A stretch of DNA of 64,000 bases, taken from positions 50,850 through 114,849 of the forward strand of contig VSDK01013135.1 in NCBI GenBank assembly GCA_009767595.1. Reading direction: 5' to 3'. This document shows, in pieces, positions 10,791 through 22,310 of the stretch. Source of the stretch: Symbiodinium kawagutii (lineage: Eukaryota > Sar > Dinophyceae > Suessiales > Symbiodiniaceae). The notes below the pieces were generated by a model, which worked only from the letters and a program-made list of their open reading frames with translations, was not told the DNA's origin and did no database searches. Both the position numbers and the translations under genes were made by a program. Each line of letters opens with the position of its first letter. The first letter of the stretch is position 1.

Positions 10791-10916
10791 GAGTTCGAAC
10801 TTTTCGAACCACTTCCGTTTGCTTGTGGGTCGCCGTCCCCCCTGGCTGCAAACCCATCCCAGTTGTGTCTGAGCAACTACGAATGCCGCTTGTTGGTTGG
10901 GGATGGTCAGCATTGA
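10791..10916 (+). CDS. Terminal exon candidate, unknown protein
   Basis: 41 codons plus TGA (EFELFEPLPFACGSP...LLVGDGQH) after acceptor CTATATAG, lying between two IE-1 copies. The GATG/GTCAGC inside could instead be a donor. GC-rich island in AT-rich surroundings. Function unknown. Confidence 0.3.
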   Translation, partial: EFELFEPLPFACGSPSPLAANPSQLCLSNYECRLLVGDGQH

Positions 10917-10924
10917 CCGACTTC

Positions 10925-11038
10925 CATATGGTGGTTTCTTAAAATAGGGCAACCCAACAAAAAATGTTTGGTTTATGACTATAAATGGTTGATAAACTGA
11001 ATGATTGGGGTGTACCCCTCTTTTGGGAAACCACTATG
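10925..11038. mobile_element. IE-1 copy
   Basis: CATATGGTGGTTTCTTAAAAT at the left and CTTTTGGGAAACCACTATG at the right. Third IE-1 copy within 550 bp. Confidence 0.75.
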
Positions 11039-11299
11039 TAGCGTTAGCCAATACATGGTTGAAAATAGGGAATGACCATTATGTCAACAAGAATAGGGGA
11101 TGATGGCCAACAATAGTTGGTCAAATCCTTATTCTTGTTGGTCATCCCCTAAATCATTTACAATTCCTGAAGCATCCCCTTGTTAGTAGCCATTGGTTTG
11201 AATTCTGACAATTAACCGCTATAAACTATCATTCACTATCGATATCCGCCGACCCCTGCCTATGGCTAAGGCAGGGGCGGCGCCTGGGACCGCCGGAGG

Positions 11300-12095
11300 C
11301 GTGGAACTCTAACACTTGCTTTGGCTGGGCCTCAACATTGATGTTGGCCACGGAAAAGGCAAAGGCCAAGAGCGTCATAGTGCGATTTCACGGCTTTCTG
11401 TGGCCGGCTTGACACTTTCCTGGCAGCTGTTGGCCATGGAAGCAGCCAAGGCCAAGCGTCAACGTCTTTGGGCGCGACGAAAACGGCTAAGGCCATGCTG
11501 CCGCTCGTTTTAAATAAGCACTTTCTAGAGACTTTCAATCCTTGCGTTTGGCCCCTTCAAACCCTCCCCAGCAGGAGATTTGGCGATGTTGGCAGGGAAA
11601 AAGCACAGACCAAGAGCGACACAGTGCGATTTCACGGCTTTCTGTGGCCGGCTTGACACTTTCCTGGCAGCTGTTGGCCATGGAAACAGCCAAGGCCAAG
11701 CGTCAACGTCTTTGGGTGCGACGAAAACGGCTAAGACCACACTGCCGCTCGTTGTAAATAAGCACTTTCAAAAGACTTTCAATCCTTGCGTTTGGCCCCT
11801 TCAAACCCTCCCCAGCAGGATTTGGCGATGTTGGCAGGGAAAAAGCAGAGACCAAGAGCGTCATAGTGCGATTTCACGGCTTTCTGTGGCCGGCTTGACA
11901 CTTTCCTGGCAGCTGTTGGCCATGGAAACAGCCAAGGCCAAGCGTCAACGTCTTTGGGTGCGACGGAAACGGCTAAGGCCGTGCTGCCGCTCGTTTTATC
12001 TACGCACTTTCTAAGGACTTTCAATCCTTGCGTTTGGCCCCTTCAAACCCTTCCCTGCAGGATTTGGCGATGTTGGCAGGGAAAAAGATGATGTG
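11300..12095. repeat. Triple 243-bp tandem repeat
   Basis: The marker TGCGATTTCACGGC occurs at 11381, 11625 and 11867 (periods 244 and 242), with a partial fourth unit ending near 12095. GC-rich, with a run of GCCAAGGCCAAG. Open frames exist on both strands of each unit (for example AMETAKAKRQRLW on +), but no unit has a start-to-stop gene structure I can defend. The unit may descend from a coding exon. Confidence 0.8.
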
Positions 12096-12329
12096 ACTTT
12101 CTGCAAAGTTCTGCTTGAAGTTGTGGCCATGCTTCGCAATGCTTCGATCCTCTCCAACCGCCCCCCATTAAAGGGGGGTCGGCGGCACCCGGGCGCTAGC
12201 CCATTCTATAAGTATATCATAATCCGTATACTTTGCCATTTGCTATCCCCTTCACCATCGTAAACCAACCAGCATTCGGTGAACGTGGCCACTTCTGGTG
12301 GCTCTTGTTCTCCATTTAAAGGAAAGCAT

Positions 12330-12447
12330 TATCCTCTGGTAAACTGACATGGCAATAGAAAATCCATTGTTAAATAGATTATTTCCCAGGGTTTTCCTGC
12401 CAAAATGATGGATTTCCATTGCCATGTTAGCTTACCGGAGGGTAATA
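12330..12447. mobile_element. IE-3 copy
   Basis: CCTCTGGTAAACTGACATGG at the left and CCATGTTAGCTTACCGGAGG at the right are TIRs with CAATAGAAAATCC / GGATTTCCATTG inside. The left arm offers TCTG/GTAAAC; the right arm is mutated to CCGGAG. Confidence 0.75.
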
Positions 12448-12607
12448 CCCCTAGACATCTCCCTCACCAATCACACAACTCATGGCTCTCATCCCCTGAG
12501 CTGTCGAACATCCGGACACAACGACCCGATCCTCATCCACCTCGGTCGATGGATGTCTCACTGGCGCTTGATAGACTGGGTGGTAAACAAGTAGTGGCAA
12601 ATAGTCA

Positions 12608-12820
12608 TGAACCAACTAGTTGACTATTAACTATTGGTTCAACTATCAATGAACCAAATAGTTCATTGGTTTAACTATTGGTTACCAATACTAGTATTCA
12701 ACTGGGTGGTACTATTAATTGAACCAACTAGTTGACTATTAACTATTGGGTTCAACTACTAATTCAACCAACTAGTTCATTGGCTTAACTATTGGTTCCC
12801 AATACTAGTGAACTGTTGCT
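12608..12820. repeat. Direct repeat of about 112 bp
   Basis: CCAACTAGTTGACTATTAAC occurs at 12612 and 12724, each followed by GTTCATTGG-(T/C)TTAACTATTGG and CCAATACTAGT. Two imperfect units. Confidence 0.6.
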
Positions 12821-12984
12821 ACTGGTGGTTAATCAATGGTTGGGAACTGATTAATAGCCATGACCAGTGCTGGATGAGCTGGTTCATACTTGACAATAGG
12901 TGATTAGAACTATCACTATAACCAACAAGAATAGGGGATATAGCAGCTATACATGGCGAATATATCACAACAGGTTGGAAATCA

Positions 12985-13062
12985 TGGGAAATCTATGTTG
13001 GAAAACCAGCTGTTTTAGTAAGCCGCAAGCTACTAGCTGGGTTTCCTAGGTCGATTTTCCCA
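12985..13062. mobile_element. IE-8 copy
   Basis: TGGGAAATCTATGTTGGAAAAC at the left is the inverted match of GGTTTCCTAGGTCGATTTTCCC at the right, with a loop of about 40 bp. Confidence 0.55.
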
Positions 13063-13407
13063 GAATTTCGAGGACGAAATGATCAGAATGGGTTGATCAT
13101 AGAGATTTACAATGTGTCAATTCATGGTTCAATGATGACCCAATAATCTTTGAATTCTAATCAAGGCCAGTCACGGTGTGGCTAATCAATGGTTCAATGC
13201 TTCATGGCAAACCTTGGCTGGTTGATGCTTCCATGATAGTGAAATGATGTTTGCTTGTTGATGGCACATTGTATCAGTATATGTTTACTTATAGTTCATG
13301 GTTCAATGATGAACAAATGTTTGATGAATGGCTAAGTACAGTCATCTTCATGCCTTCTGCCTCCAACTAAGGATGGACATCAATCTTCAACCATCGAATA
13401 TCAATCC

Positions 13408-13433
13408 TATCATCCTATCATCATAATCATCAT

Positions 13434-13478
<45 letters not shown>

Positions 13479-13486
13479 GGTCATCA
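13408..13486. repeat. (ATC)n microsatellite
   Basis: About 20 ATC triplets with a few AATC interruptions. Gives poly-Asp when read on the minus strand; not a gene. It lies about 45 bp upstream of the ATG at 13528. Confidence 0.9.
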
Positions 13487-13527
13487 TCATCGCCAAGCCC
13501 ATCATCGGTAATAGAAACAGCTGAAAC

Positions 13528-13689
13528 ATGGGAACCCCTTCGCCATGGTTCTTCCGGACCACAGTTGTCCAAGTCACCATAGACGAGGTCGTTGACTGGC
13601 GAAGCGAGCAGTCGCATTCGGTAACAGGGGAAACCGTTCACGTCGTCGCATCATTTTTGCCACACGGGATGAGTGCATCCCAATTGTAG
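13528..13689 (+). CDS. Short ORF / first exon candidate
   Basis: ATG (context AACATGG) followed by MGTPSPWFFRTTVVQ ... WRSEQSHSVTGE ... VASFL, 53 codons to TAG, with GC-rich third positions up to about 13660. The coding quality fades near CACGGGATGAG, so the exon may end there. Function unknown. Confidence 0.35.
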   Translation: MGTPSPWFFRTTVVQVTIDEVVDWRSEQSHSVTGETVHVVASFLPHGMSASQL

Positions 13690-14218
13690 ATCCATATTAA
13701 TAAATTTTAGTAACGCCTACATTTGGTGATGAAACACAAACTATCCAGGACACTCTTAAGTATAGTTTATCAATATGGATCCAACATTACCGACGATAAC
13801 GACGATAATCAATTATGGTTGTGGGTCAAACCCTCCGGGCCCTGCACCGTCAATCCTCATGACCAAACTAGGTACTATTTGTGATGTTCACCTGCTAATT
13901 TGTTGGTTGTGATAATCACAGGTTGGATTTTTTTTCAGAAAACCTGGGTTGCACCATCAGTCACCATCATTGTAATAGTTTATCCACAGGCAGGTTAGCC
14001 TCTAAGGTACTCCTATGTATTGTCAACCCTGTCAGCCATGAATGTGAAGATCTTGGTCATGGTTTGATTCGGAAACGAGCTGTAGGCGAACCGTATTGTC
14101 TTTTACATTGAAATCTCTAGAAAACTCTTGCAAAAGATTGTAACCTCCAAAAAACCTGAAATAATGGCATGATAGTCTCTAAAAAAACCCTTTGAAAGTA
14201 TTATGACCTCCAGGATAG

Positions 14219-14361
14219 CCTTTAAAAAACCCTACCTTCCCCGAACACAAATTGTACTTATGTCGTATGACCTTGTCACCCCGGGAGCCGCCCCAGTGGC
14301 CAAGGTCAGAGGTTGGGTGCGGTGCAAGCTCGCCGGCCACAAGTTGCGCCAGCAGTGCTAG
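14219..14361 (+). CDS. Terminal exon candidate, unknown protein
   Basis: 47 codons to TAG (FKKPYLPRTQIVLMSYD ... KVRGWVRCKLAGHK) after acceptor AGGATAG. The piece IVLMSYDLV resembles a generic beta-strand but is too short to assign. Strong third-position GC (GTCACCCCGGGAGCC). Confidence 0.35.
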
Positions 14362-14715
14362 CGACTGATAGGAAGTAATGATAGCTACTAATGGCAACAG
14401 TATAATGATTGGCCAACAGATTAGTAGCTAATAATGCATTAATCCACTGATTAATGGCCATTCGTAGCCAATTTACAGTCTTTGGTGGGCTAATCAAGGA
14501 TGATAAGGATTATCAGATGGTTCACAAGGGACTGGTGGATTAATGAATGCCCATCAATAGCCGGTTAACCGGTTAACCATATAATGTTGTTAAAACAAAT
14601 TAAGAATAGTTGGCATAGCAAACTGATGGACAAGTTAATCATTAATTAATTATATACAATGTGGATTCTTTCATGCTTAGTAAGAATGGAATCACTATGG
14701 CAACAACAGCAACAA

Positions 14716-15583
14716 GGTCACGGGCACGTAGAGGGCCATGTGGTTATGAGCGTTTCGATTTTCAAAACCGGCAATCCTTCCAGTGTTTTATGGCCTTGAA
14801 ATCGCTCTCATATATGGTGAACTACAAACCATTGTTTGTGTTTGTTTTTTGAACTTGCTCAGAGATGGTATTACATGGTCTTTCTCAACTACGCTGGCGA
14901 GTGGTCATATGTCTACGTTGATGTTATTTGGTGCCTTCAAACGTCATAGAGATGGTGCAATTGAAGTTGCCACCGGATTCACCCACGCAAGCGTATATTA
15001 TGGTTTTTTTGTCTGCTTCAGGTTGCGTCTGACACCATGTCTCCGAGGGCACACCATAGGTTTCCTTTCTCTTCTTCTGTCCAGTGAAAAAAAGGGCAAC
15101 GGACCCGGCGTACTCGTACACGGAAGGGTTCACTCGTGAGATGCCGTGGACATCTCTTTTCCGAGAGTGCAAATTTATGTAGCTATTCTCCGACATTCCC
15201 CATCGACGATCCAAGCGCTGCGTGCCAATTTGGAATATCCTCGAGAAGGCGCTTGATTCAATGGTTTGGCATACTGATGCGCATTAATTATGCTCTGCAG
15301 CTGTATGCCCCCACGTGGCATCAACTTCATGAAGCAAGTGCATTGCGAACGTTAACAGTAACATGCCCCACCCGACCCCAACCCCATGCCCCACGTAGCA
15401 AGAAACTTCATGAGGCAAATGCACTGTGAACGTTGCCTCAGCCTACCCCAAACAAAAAAAGCAAAAAAGGCGCCAAAATCCCCTAGTCACAGCGATTTCA
15501 ACGGCAAAAACCATATGGAAAGGTTGCTGATTTTGAAAATCAAAACGCTCATAGCCACACGGCCCTCTACCCGCCCGCGACCA
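14716..15583. repeat. Inverted repeat pair with inner direct repeat
   Basis: 14716-14807 (GTAGAGGGCCATGTGGTTAT ... GAAATCGCT) is about 80% identical to the reverse complement of 15488-15583. Between them, CCCACGTGGCATCAACTTC at about 15308 and CCCACGTAGCAAGAAACTTC at about 15387 begin a 48-bp direct repeat ending GAACGTT. Looks like a foldback element; no transposase seen. Confidence 0.6.
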
Positions 15584-15585
15584 CC

Positions 15586-15589
15586 ACCA

Positions 15590-15622
<33 letters not shown>

Positions 15623-15640
15623 GCAACAACAACACAATTG
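15586..15640. repeat. (CCA)n/(CAA)n run
   Basis: CCACCACCA grading into CAACAACAA; poly-Cys/Trp when read antisense. Not coding. Confidence 0.8.
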
Positions 15641-15655
15641 GTCAACTAAACAACT

Positions 15656-15777
15656 ACTATATGGTGGTTTCTCAAAAATTGGGAACCCAAAGAAATTGTT
15701 GGTCTACTACTATCTATAAATGGTAAATAGATTGAAAGATGATTTGGGGTACCCCTATGACTGGAGAAACAGCCTAA
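15656..15777. mobile_element. IE-1 copy
   Basis: ACTATATGGTGGTTTCTCAA at the left, GGGGTACCCCTATGACTGG and AGAAACAGCCTAAT at the right. It carries the full CTATATG/GTGG start that would act as a donor. Confidence 0.75.
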
Positions 15778-16292
15778 TGACCATTAATAGGCGATTGACC
15801 TTACAAACTCCTGGCAGCTCTTTCTGAGTGTTCATGAATTGATCCTCAAGCGGTGATAGATCACTTATTTCACAACCAATTAAGTGTTGATGAACCGTCA
15901 CCTAGCCATGGAACTTACTTTGCCATTGCTTCAATGTTGACTAACCATTGATTAGCGATTGACAAAACAACTATTGACTAATCCTTGACTAAAAAAACAG
16001 ATTGAGCATTGGAAAAACACGAATCAATCACATCCTAAAGTAACTGTCAACGACTCATAAAGAATCTATAAATTACGAACACACCTTCAATGAATCGTCG
16101 CTCCTTGTCAATGGGACTCCTTCATGACCCATGAGAATTTGAACATGGTTTCCACTTATTCTTGACCGTCATTAACTGATAGTCACCTCAGAGTCGCTAA
16201 AAATGGACGTGATTCTCAGCCACCATTAAGTGCCATGATACCAATTCGAACAGAAAAACAACGTCATGACATGACTCTACAGGCTGGGACCC
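15778..16292. other. AT-rich non-coding DNA
   Basis: Only short AT-rich words (TTGACTAACCATTGA and similar); nothing recognisable. Confidence 0.5.
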
Positions 16293-16458
16293 ATGGCTGG
16301 TAGCTTTTCCTTCCACGTCGAGGGACGTGGTACAACGATTGAAGGCTCCCCTCGGCCCCCTCCCTGGACCTCAGTCTTGGAGCTCGTAGAGTTCATCTTG
16401 GCAATGCTGAAGCCACTGAGTTTTCCTGACCGCGAAGCCGTGGCGGTAGCATCGCCAG
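16293..16458 (+). CDS. First exon candidate
   Basis: ATG in context CCCATGG, then MAGSFSFHVEGRG ... WTSVLELVEFILAML ... REAVAVASP to a CCAG/GTGTCT donor, 55 codons plus one nucleotide. The antisense strand is also open here (IAKMNSTSSKTEVQ), so the strand is not certain. Function unknown. Confidence 0.3.
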
Positions 16459-17558
16459 GTGTCTGGGTGTCTAGGTGGCTGGGCGCTTCCAGCGCTCGGC
16501 CCGCGGGGATTCTCCGTGTTTTCTTCCACGAGTTCCACTACCGAAGTTTGGAACAGTACCTGCCATGCATTCACTGATAAAACAGCTAATTAACCAGTAT
16601 TGTCCTTTGCTAACGGGGCCTCATGGCTACTGGATTTATAGCTGTCACACGTCGATGACCAAATGATTCCAAAAAAAATGAAGCACAAATATCAGGGATC
16701 CAACTGCCATGTCATGTATGCTAATGGTCAATTAAAGCTGGATTAGTGGTTGAGTAATGCTGAAATCATGGCCAATCAACAATCAACTAGTGGTTCATAT
16801 TGGTTGATTCATGCTGTGGTTGATAGTGAATGAATAGTGAAGAATGGTTGATTTTCAAATGGTTAATGGCGATTGATACTGCAAATGCAACAACAACTGC
16901 TGCAGAAATCTGGCCAGCGGAAAGCAGTTGGGGTCCCGCCTGTCCCAAAATCTTGTGCCGTGGGACATCTGCCAGGTGTAAAACCCTGAGTTAAGCTGCT
17001 GGATTTTCAGTGGATGTATGGCTGATGATGGCTGACGGATGATGTTTCAAGACTATGTGCACTATGTATATCTCTCTTGATGGCAAACATGAGATAATGA
17101 CATTTTGCGCTAGGTTCTGCCGGCCATCATGGATTGGCCATCATGAGCCATAAATTCATCATCAAACAGTCAGCAGTTTACAATTTCCATTCATGGATGC
17201 TTCATTAATGGAACCAAAGAAACTACCTCAAAGACAACACAACTTGCTCTTTGGCCAACGTTAGCCATCATTTCTTAATCATTAAAGATTCATCATCCAC
17301 AACTTCTTTCCAATCACGAACCATTGAGGAACCAATGTGCACTCAAGCATTCATTGAATAGTCATTTATCAATCCTTCAAAATCAAGCATGATGAAATAT
17401 ATTATAGATAAACATGTCCTGAGTATTGGTTGAGCATTTGTACGCATTTGTTCACACAAAGTTAGCAATGATATAAGCCATCATTGAGCCATTGATTTAT
17501 CATTCGCCCACCATTCATTGACCATTGTTTAACCGTTAACTAACCACTTTTTTCCTAT

Positions 17559-17659
17559 CTACCATCTGGTTTCACCACTCCCTGTAGCTCTTTAGCTCCC
17601 CCTTTAAAGGGATTTAGGGATACCCCTGGCTCCTTAGCTCCCTGAGAATCACCAGCTAG
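17559..17659 (+). mobile_element. IE-9 copy, 101 bp
   Basis: Identical at 100 of 101 positions to 46459-46559. Starts CTACCATCTG/GTTTCACC and ends GAATCACCAG/CTAG, so GT and AG lie near the two ends. Contains GGGATTTAGGGATACCCCTGG. Confidence 0.8.
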
Positions 17660-17690
17660 CTATCAATGATTCTTTATCACTGCAAGAAAT

Positions 17691-17801
17691 ATGCTGCAAC
17701 TGTGGCGAGTTGCGATACTGACTTCGCTGCCAATTCATTGGGTCGCTGATTTGCTCCTGCAATTCTTCCTGCACGAAGCGGAGCATCACAATGGCACGTG
17801 A
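17691..17801 (+). CDS. Short exon candidate
   Basis: MLQLWRVAILTSLPIHW ... QFFLHEAEHHNGT, 36 codons to TGA, preceded by CACTGCAAG. GGCAC/GTGAGC inside the last codons is a good donor, so this may be an internal exon. The first part is hydrophobic (possible membrane or signal segment). Confidence 0.3.
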   Translation: MLQLWRVAILTSLPIHWVADLLLQFFLHEAEHHNGT

Positions 17802-17850
17802 GCATTGCTGAACACAGGGATGTACCAACACCAAGCATTAACCATAGCCA

Positions 17851-17939
17851 GCTAGAGGTTTCAACCCCTATCAAAAATATGAGTCCACCAATAAACCATC
17901 CCAAATATTTGGGCAAACATGCTTGAAACCACCGACCAG
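17851..17939. mobile_element. IE-4 copy
   Basis: AGGTTTCAACCCCTATCAAAAA, AGTCCACCAATAAACC, GCTTGAAACCACCGACC: the IE-4 body and right arm; the left arm is trimmed. Confidence 0.6.
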
Positions 17940-19025
17940 GCTAGGTCAATTAACCAACAAGCAACCATGTGTGATCATCGCATTCCGAATCAAAATTCCA
18001 TAAGAACACAAAAAATCCACTGATCAAAATAACCAAATAATACCGTAGTCACGGCGATGGATTGAAAACAAACACCCCAAAATTGGGTGATGGTACAAGT
18101 AGATAAACAATCCAACAGCAAGACGACTCCACTGAGTTTTGGAATGGAATGTTCACTTATCCTCTGAAAAAGGAAAATCAACCATTCATATTTATATATG
18201 TATCAACACTTTTCCAATTGCAAATGGCGATGTTCAACCTGAACCGGATGGCTGAACTTGAAGCTTTCTTTGAGAATGGTTAAGTAACCAATCATGACTC
18301 ATGTTACCCCCTTAGTCAAAAACGTTCACTAAATCTTAACGTCTTGGTAGTTGCTCGTGCCAATGTGCATCTATGCGCGAGTATGTACTCACGTTAGCGA
18401 GACAAATTGCTAGATAGGTCGTAGCTGCCTGCCACATTCCGTGGCCACCTAGTCCCTTGACTGGGCGGCGGTGAAAGGTGAACAGCAGAGGGAAAAAAAA
18501 CCTAAGGCTACCAAAAAAAACCCTCTGAGGCTGCAACCCATCGCTTTGCGAGGGCGCAGGCCGAGAAAAAAAGAAACGGGCCGTCTAAAAATAGAATTCT
18601 TAATAATGAACACAATGGAAAGCCATTGAAAATGGCTCAACTTTACCAGAGGTTTCCATGGGTCCCCGGCTCTTGACCCAACTAAGCTGAGTAGGGGGTA
18701 CACGGGGTACCTAAAGCCACAGCAAACATCACTGGGTGGTGAATAATGATGGTTCCTGGTGGTTAACTGGCGAGCCGGACATCATAACCAATGAACAACG
18801 ATTGGTTGATAATCAACCGATGATTCATAATAAACTGTACAATCCGGCTAGTGATTCATCTGAAAAACATGATTTAGTCAACCATCCCAAAGTCATCGGG
18901 GAAACTACAAAATGTTACCAACCGAATGCATACTATCCCCAAGGGTTGTTTGGATCACCCGGTTCGAAATGTGATGGTTCCTGTCATGGTGGTCGGCTAC
19001 CACCAAGCTTCCAAGCTTTTCTCAG
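17940..19025. other. Non-coding DNA with one GC island
   Basis: 18335-18540 is GC-richer and open on both strands (minus: GGHGMWQAATTYLAICL; +: VVAACHIPWPPSPLTG), but start, stop and strand could not be settled. Confidence 0.3.
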
Positions 19026-19195
19026 GTTCATTGGCCCTCGTGGGAGCCACAACGGATACCCGGTCTCATGGCTCCATGGATCGCAGCAAACTGTTCACCC
19101 ACCATCCTGCCCACAGCTCCTTGCTGCCCGAGGTGGCGCCGGAATATTGTGCGGACTCGGTCAAGCCCAACACCACAGTGTTCACCTCGGCGTAA
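19026..19195 (+). CDS. Terminal exon, unknown protein
   Basis: Acceptor GCTTTTCTCAG, then two nucleotides and 55 codons to TAA: SLALVGATTDTRSHGS ... HPAHSSLLPEVAPEY ... NTTVFTSA. Strong third-position GC. Antisense is also open (RYAEVNTVVLGLTES), but the acceptor and stop favour +. Function unknown. Confidence 0.4.
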
Positions 19196-20203
19196 CGGAT
19201 GGTTTTTGTTGGCTTGTTTCCAGATGAAAGTTGGTTGATCGTGGTTAATGGTTCAGAATGCTTAACACTGCTTGGTAATGGTGGATCATGGTTTATAAAG
19301 GTTGATGATTGGTTGATAAATCGTTATTCACCTTAGGGTTTTCAAAGGGTTTAAACCCTAATTACTATTGATGGTCAAATGGAGGATAACAACCAACAAC
19401 CGATTGATGAACAATTTCCCCCCAGTCTGGTGGTTATCATCATCAGATCAGTTTAGAAATACGTTCATGGATGTCAATTGTGAGTTTCTATTGCAAACTG
19501 TTGCTGATTGCAAGCCCCTGCATTGTAAACTCAGCTAAGCCTGAACAGAAATGAATCACAGCTGCAACATAAGCACAAAGATCAAGAGCAACAACAAGGA
19601 CATGGGGACCCAACATGTAACGACGTCTTAAACAGCGTGACGGAAATACTTTCCTTGATCATCAAAAATTGAGGCAAACGAACACACACACACACCACAC
19701 TCACATACTCATTCAAGAACACGATCTGAGGTTCAGTGCATTCTTTCATTTTTGATCTGATTTAATCATCATGAATCCACCATTGTCAACCATCAGTTAA
19801 CCACATTGAACCGTCAAAGAACAATCATTAAGCCTCAATGGACCATCATTTATTTGTCGCCATTAACCATTAATTCACCAGCAATAACAGCCATGAATAA
19901 ACCGTAAGGACCATCATGAACCTTCGGCAATCGTAAGTTGACCATTGGTTAACCATCAATTTGCCGTCCATTAATCATTTGCTAGCTCCATCATAGCTAT
20001 TCATTGTAATCAGCTGGTGGTGCACGATGGTTGGTGATCCTCCACGATGCTTCATTGTAATACTCAATCGCGGTAGCGATCATTTTACAATTGACTAGCA
20101 ATCAATTACATCAATCAACAATCATTAGCCAGGATTAACCGCCATTCAACCAACCAATTGACCATAATTTATCCAACCACTTCATCAATCATCATTTAAC
20201 CAA
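19196..20203. other. AT-rich intergenic DNA
   Basis: Between the TAA at 19195 and the ATG at 20275. No exon seen; includes an (AC)n stretch near 19683-19700 and AACCATCA-type words. Confidence 0.5.
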
Positions 20204-20262
20204 CCAATTCACCATCAATTTCACCATCAATTTCACCATCAATTTCACCATCAATTTCAGTG
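20204..20262 (+). repeat. 12-bp tandem repeat (TTCACCATCAAT)
   Basis: Four to five units ending TTTCAG about 12 bp before the ATG at 20275. The pyrimidine-rich end with CAG could serve as a spliced-leader trans-splice acceptor. Confidence 0.6.
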
Positions 20263-20274
20263 TTTCTTAAGCCC

Positions 20275-20375
20275 ATGCCGTTCGGTCCCTTCGATCCACG
20301 GCTTCCGTTGTCGGGTGACTTCGGTGAGGGCTCGGGCGGTTCCTGGAGTTGGTTCGAGGCATGGGGAGCTGACAG
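20275..20375 (+). CDS. First exon, unknown protein (gene C)
   Basis: ATG then PFGPFDPRLPLSGDFG ... SWSWFEAWGAD, 33 codons plus two nucleotides, ending GACAG/GTACCC. Gly-, Phe- and Trp-rich with very GC-rich third positions. An upstream TTTCAG and CTTAAG could be trans-splice sites. Probably joined to the exons at 20726-21275, with at least one unresolved exon between, since the phases do not match directly. Confidence 0.45.
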
Positions 20376-20725
20376 GTACCCATTGGGTCGTAGCGATAAC
20401 TCCAGGTACTGGTACTAGCAAGTAGCACTCTTATTTGGCGGTTCTATATACTCATGTTTGACCAGGGCAGATTGTGGGCTGTAACTAGGTGATGCAACCA
20501 AGGAAGTCTGCCTGGCATCCGCCAAGAAACACCAAGAAACCAGAACTCCGAAGTTCCAGCAGTAGTCAGTAGTCCCTAAGTATTCCCTAGGCCGTCATGA
20601 AACTACCACGTACTGTACCATTCATGACTACAAAATAGTAGTGCCATGATAAAATATCACCCTGCTCTGAGTCCCTAAGTGCCATCTACTGAATGGTAGC
20701 CTGGGTATGCTGAAAACACCTGTAG

Positions 20726-21275
20726 AAATCGAGACTCGAATTGCCCTACAAAATGCCATCCCGGCATTTGCATGCGCCATCAGGTACCTATAAAAGCCGA
20801 GTCCAGAAAATGCAGAACATCACGCAAAATCAAAAATATCCTAACCAGAAAAAAGACCAAAAAGTTGCTCTACGAGAAAAGTGCTTAGTATCACCCGGTA
20901 CCGTCTGCCATTCTCCGGGGAAAAGTGATACCGTAAAGCTATATCTATTAATAGTACTTTGCGATGCTTGGCTACAGCTTAGTTGAAACTCTGCACCGAT
21001 GCTCCGAAAGAATGCACATCATGACACTTGATGCGGATCATTCACAGTCCCGATTTGATTCTCTTGGTGGCTCAACAAGATCCCCTGCTAAAACTTTAGT
21101 GGCTTTAGTGCATATCCCTCTTTATACATTTCTATACAATTATATAATCCCAATCTCATCAAACAAAAATACAGGAGAAACATGGAGAAGCCGTGGACCA
21201 GTACCCAGTGATGTAACTGGTCTCAAAGCTTGTTGCAGCATATCAGGACTCCTCGTTGATGGATCAAAAACCTGA
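20726..21275 (+). CDS. Last three exons, unknown protein (gene C)
   Basis: Exons 20726-20783 (IETRIALQNAIPAFACAI), 20978-21066 (LVETLHRCSERMHIM ... SRFDSL) and 21175-21275 (ETWRSRGPVPSDVTG ... LVDGSKT, TGA). The frames join in phase across both introns. The second intron starts CTTG/GTGGCTCA, the IE-6 terminal sequence, and ends ATACAG. No domain recognised. Confidence 0.45.
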
Positions 21276-21795
21276 TGTTCATACTGTAAGCATAACTCTT
21301 AGGGGCCAAGTAGAGAGGGGCTAACATGTTCTAGGTGCTGCACCCCTTTAGAACCAGTGACTAATTGGCATATTCAACTGTGATGGGAACATTCATGAAC
21401 CAAGACCAACATGCACTGACATACACCAAGCATCACCAAAACCAGCATTTTTTCCAGCGTTTTTCTGCACATAAGTTTCAACAGGCAACAGTTCCTATCG
21501 TCCAGCTGCGAACCATTGATCAACTTCCAAGACATCCCAAAACCCGTGAAACCCACCGTTCACCAGCTAGCTGATGTAACCATGGCCACCATGAAGCCAT
21601 GTTTCACCATTTCTTCACCAGATCACCGGCTGTTGACCAAACCAGTGACTGCCAGCGCATGGCACTAAGGAACCATTTGGGGGTCCCACAACCACTACGG
21701 CACATCATGGCCTGGTACTTGGGATGTGCATCCCCAGTGACTGGGAACTTGCCATGGTTAGTTCAGGGTCAGTTTAGCTACCTCATAGGGTAACC

Positions 21796-21900
21796 ATGGC
21801 CGGCTGTAACTCCAGCATCCTTGATCAACCCAAAGCCACGGTCCCAGTTCAGGGGTCCCACCCCGCGGCCAGCGGCGTCCTTTGTTCTCTTGCAGGTTAA
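21796..21900 (+). CDS. Short ORF / first exon candidate
   Basis: MAGCNSSILDQPKATVP ... VLCSLAG to TAA, very GC-rich third positions. CTTGCAG/GTTAAT at the end may be a donor. The antisense strand is also open. Function unknown. Confidence 0.3.
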   Translation: MAGCNSSILDQPKATVPVQGSHPAASGVLCSLAG

Positions 21901-22310
21901 TGCTGCACAGCGCAGTGGGGAACTGGCTGCTTCCGCTGTAAAGCGTCAGAGCCGATGGGGCCAAAAAGGACCTCCGGCCACACGGTGCCACGGGTGAAGG
22001 AACATGGTCGGCAGCCACAGGGCAATGATGATGCAATGATGGTTTGAGAATGTTGTGATGGCTGGTAAACCATTTAGGTAGCTGGATGATGAGTGATTTT
22101 AAACCTTCATAATCAATACAATCATTGAGTGTGTGGTATATGAATTCACATTACCACTGGATATTGTTGGATGACAATTGTTGCAAGCTGGTGTATCCAA
22201 AAATGGGGCCATCGTCCATTACTAACCAGCTTGATCCAACTTGTTAGTTTGCTGCTGTTATTATGATTGTTGGTCGTCATCCCCCATTGTTGGTTGGTTG
22301 ATATTGACCC
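21901..22310. other. GC island grading into AT-rich DNA
   Basis: 21895-22000 is open on both strands (+: VNAAQRSGELAASAV) without a clear start or end; the remainder has no coding signal. Confidence 0.3.
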
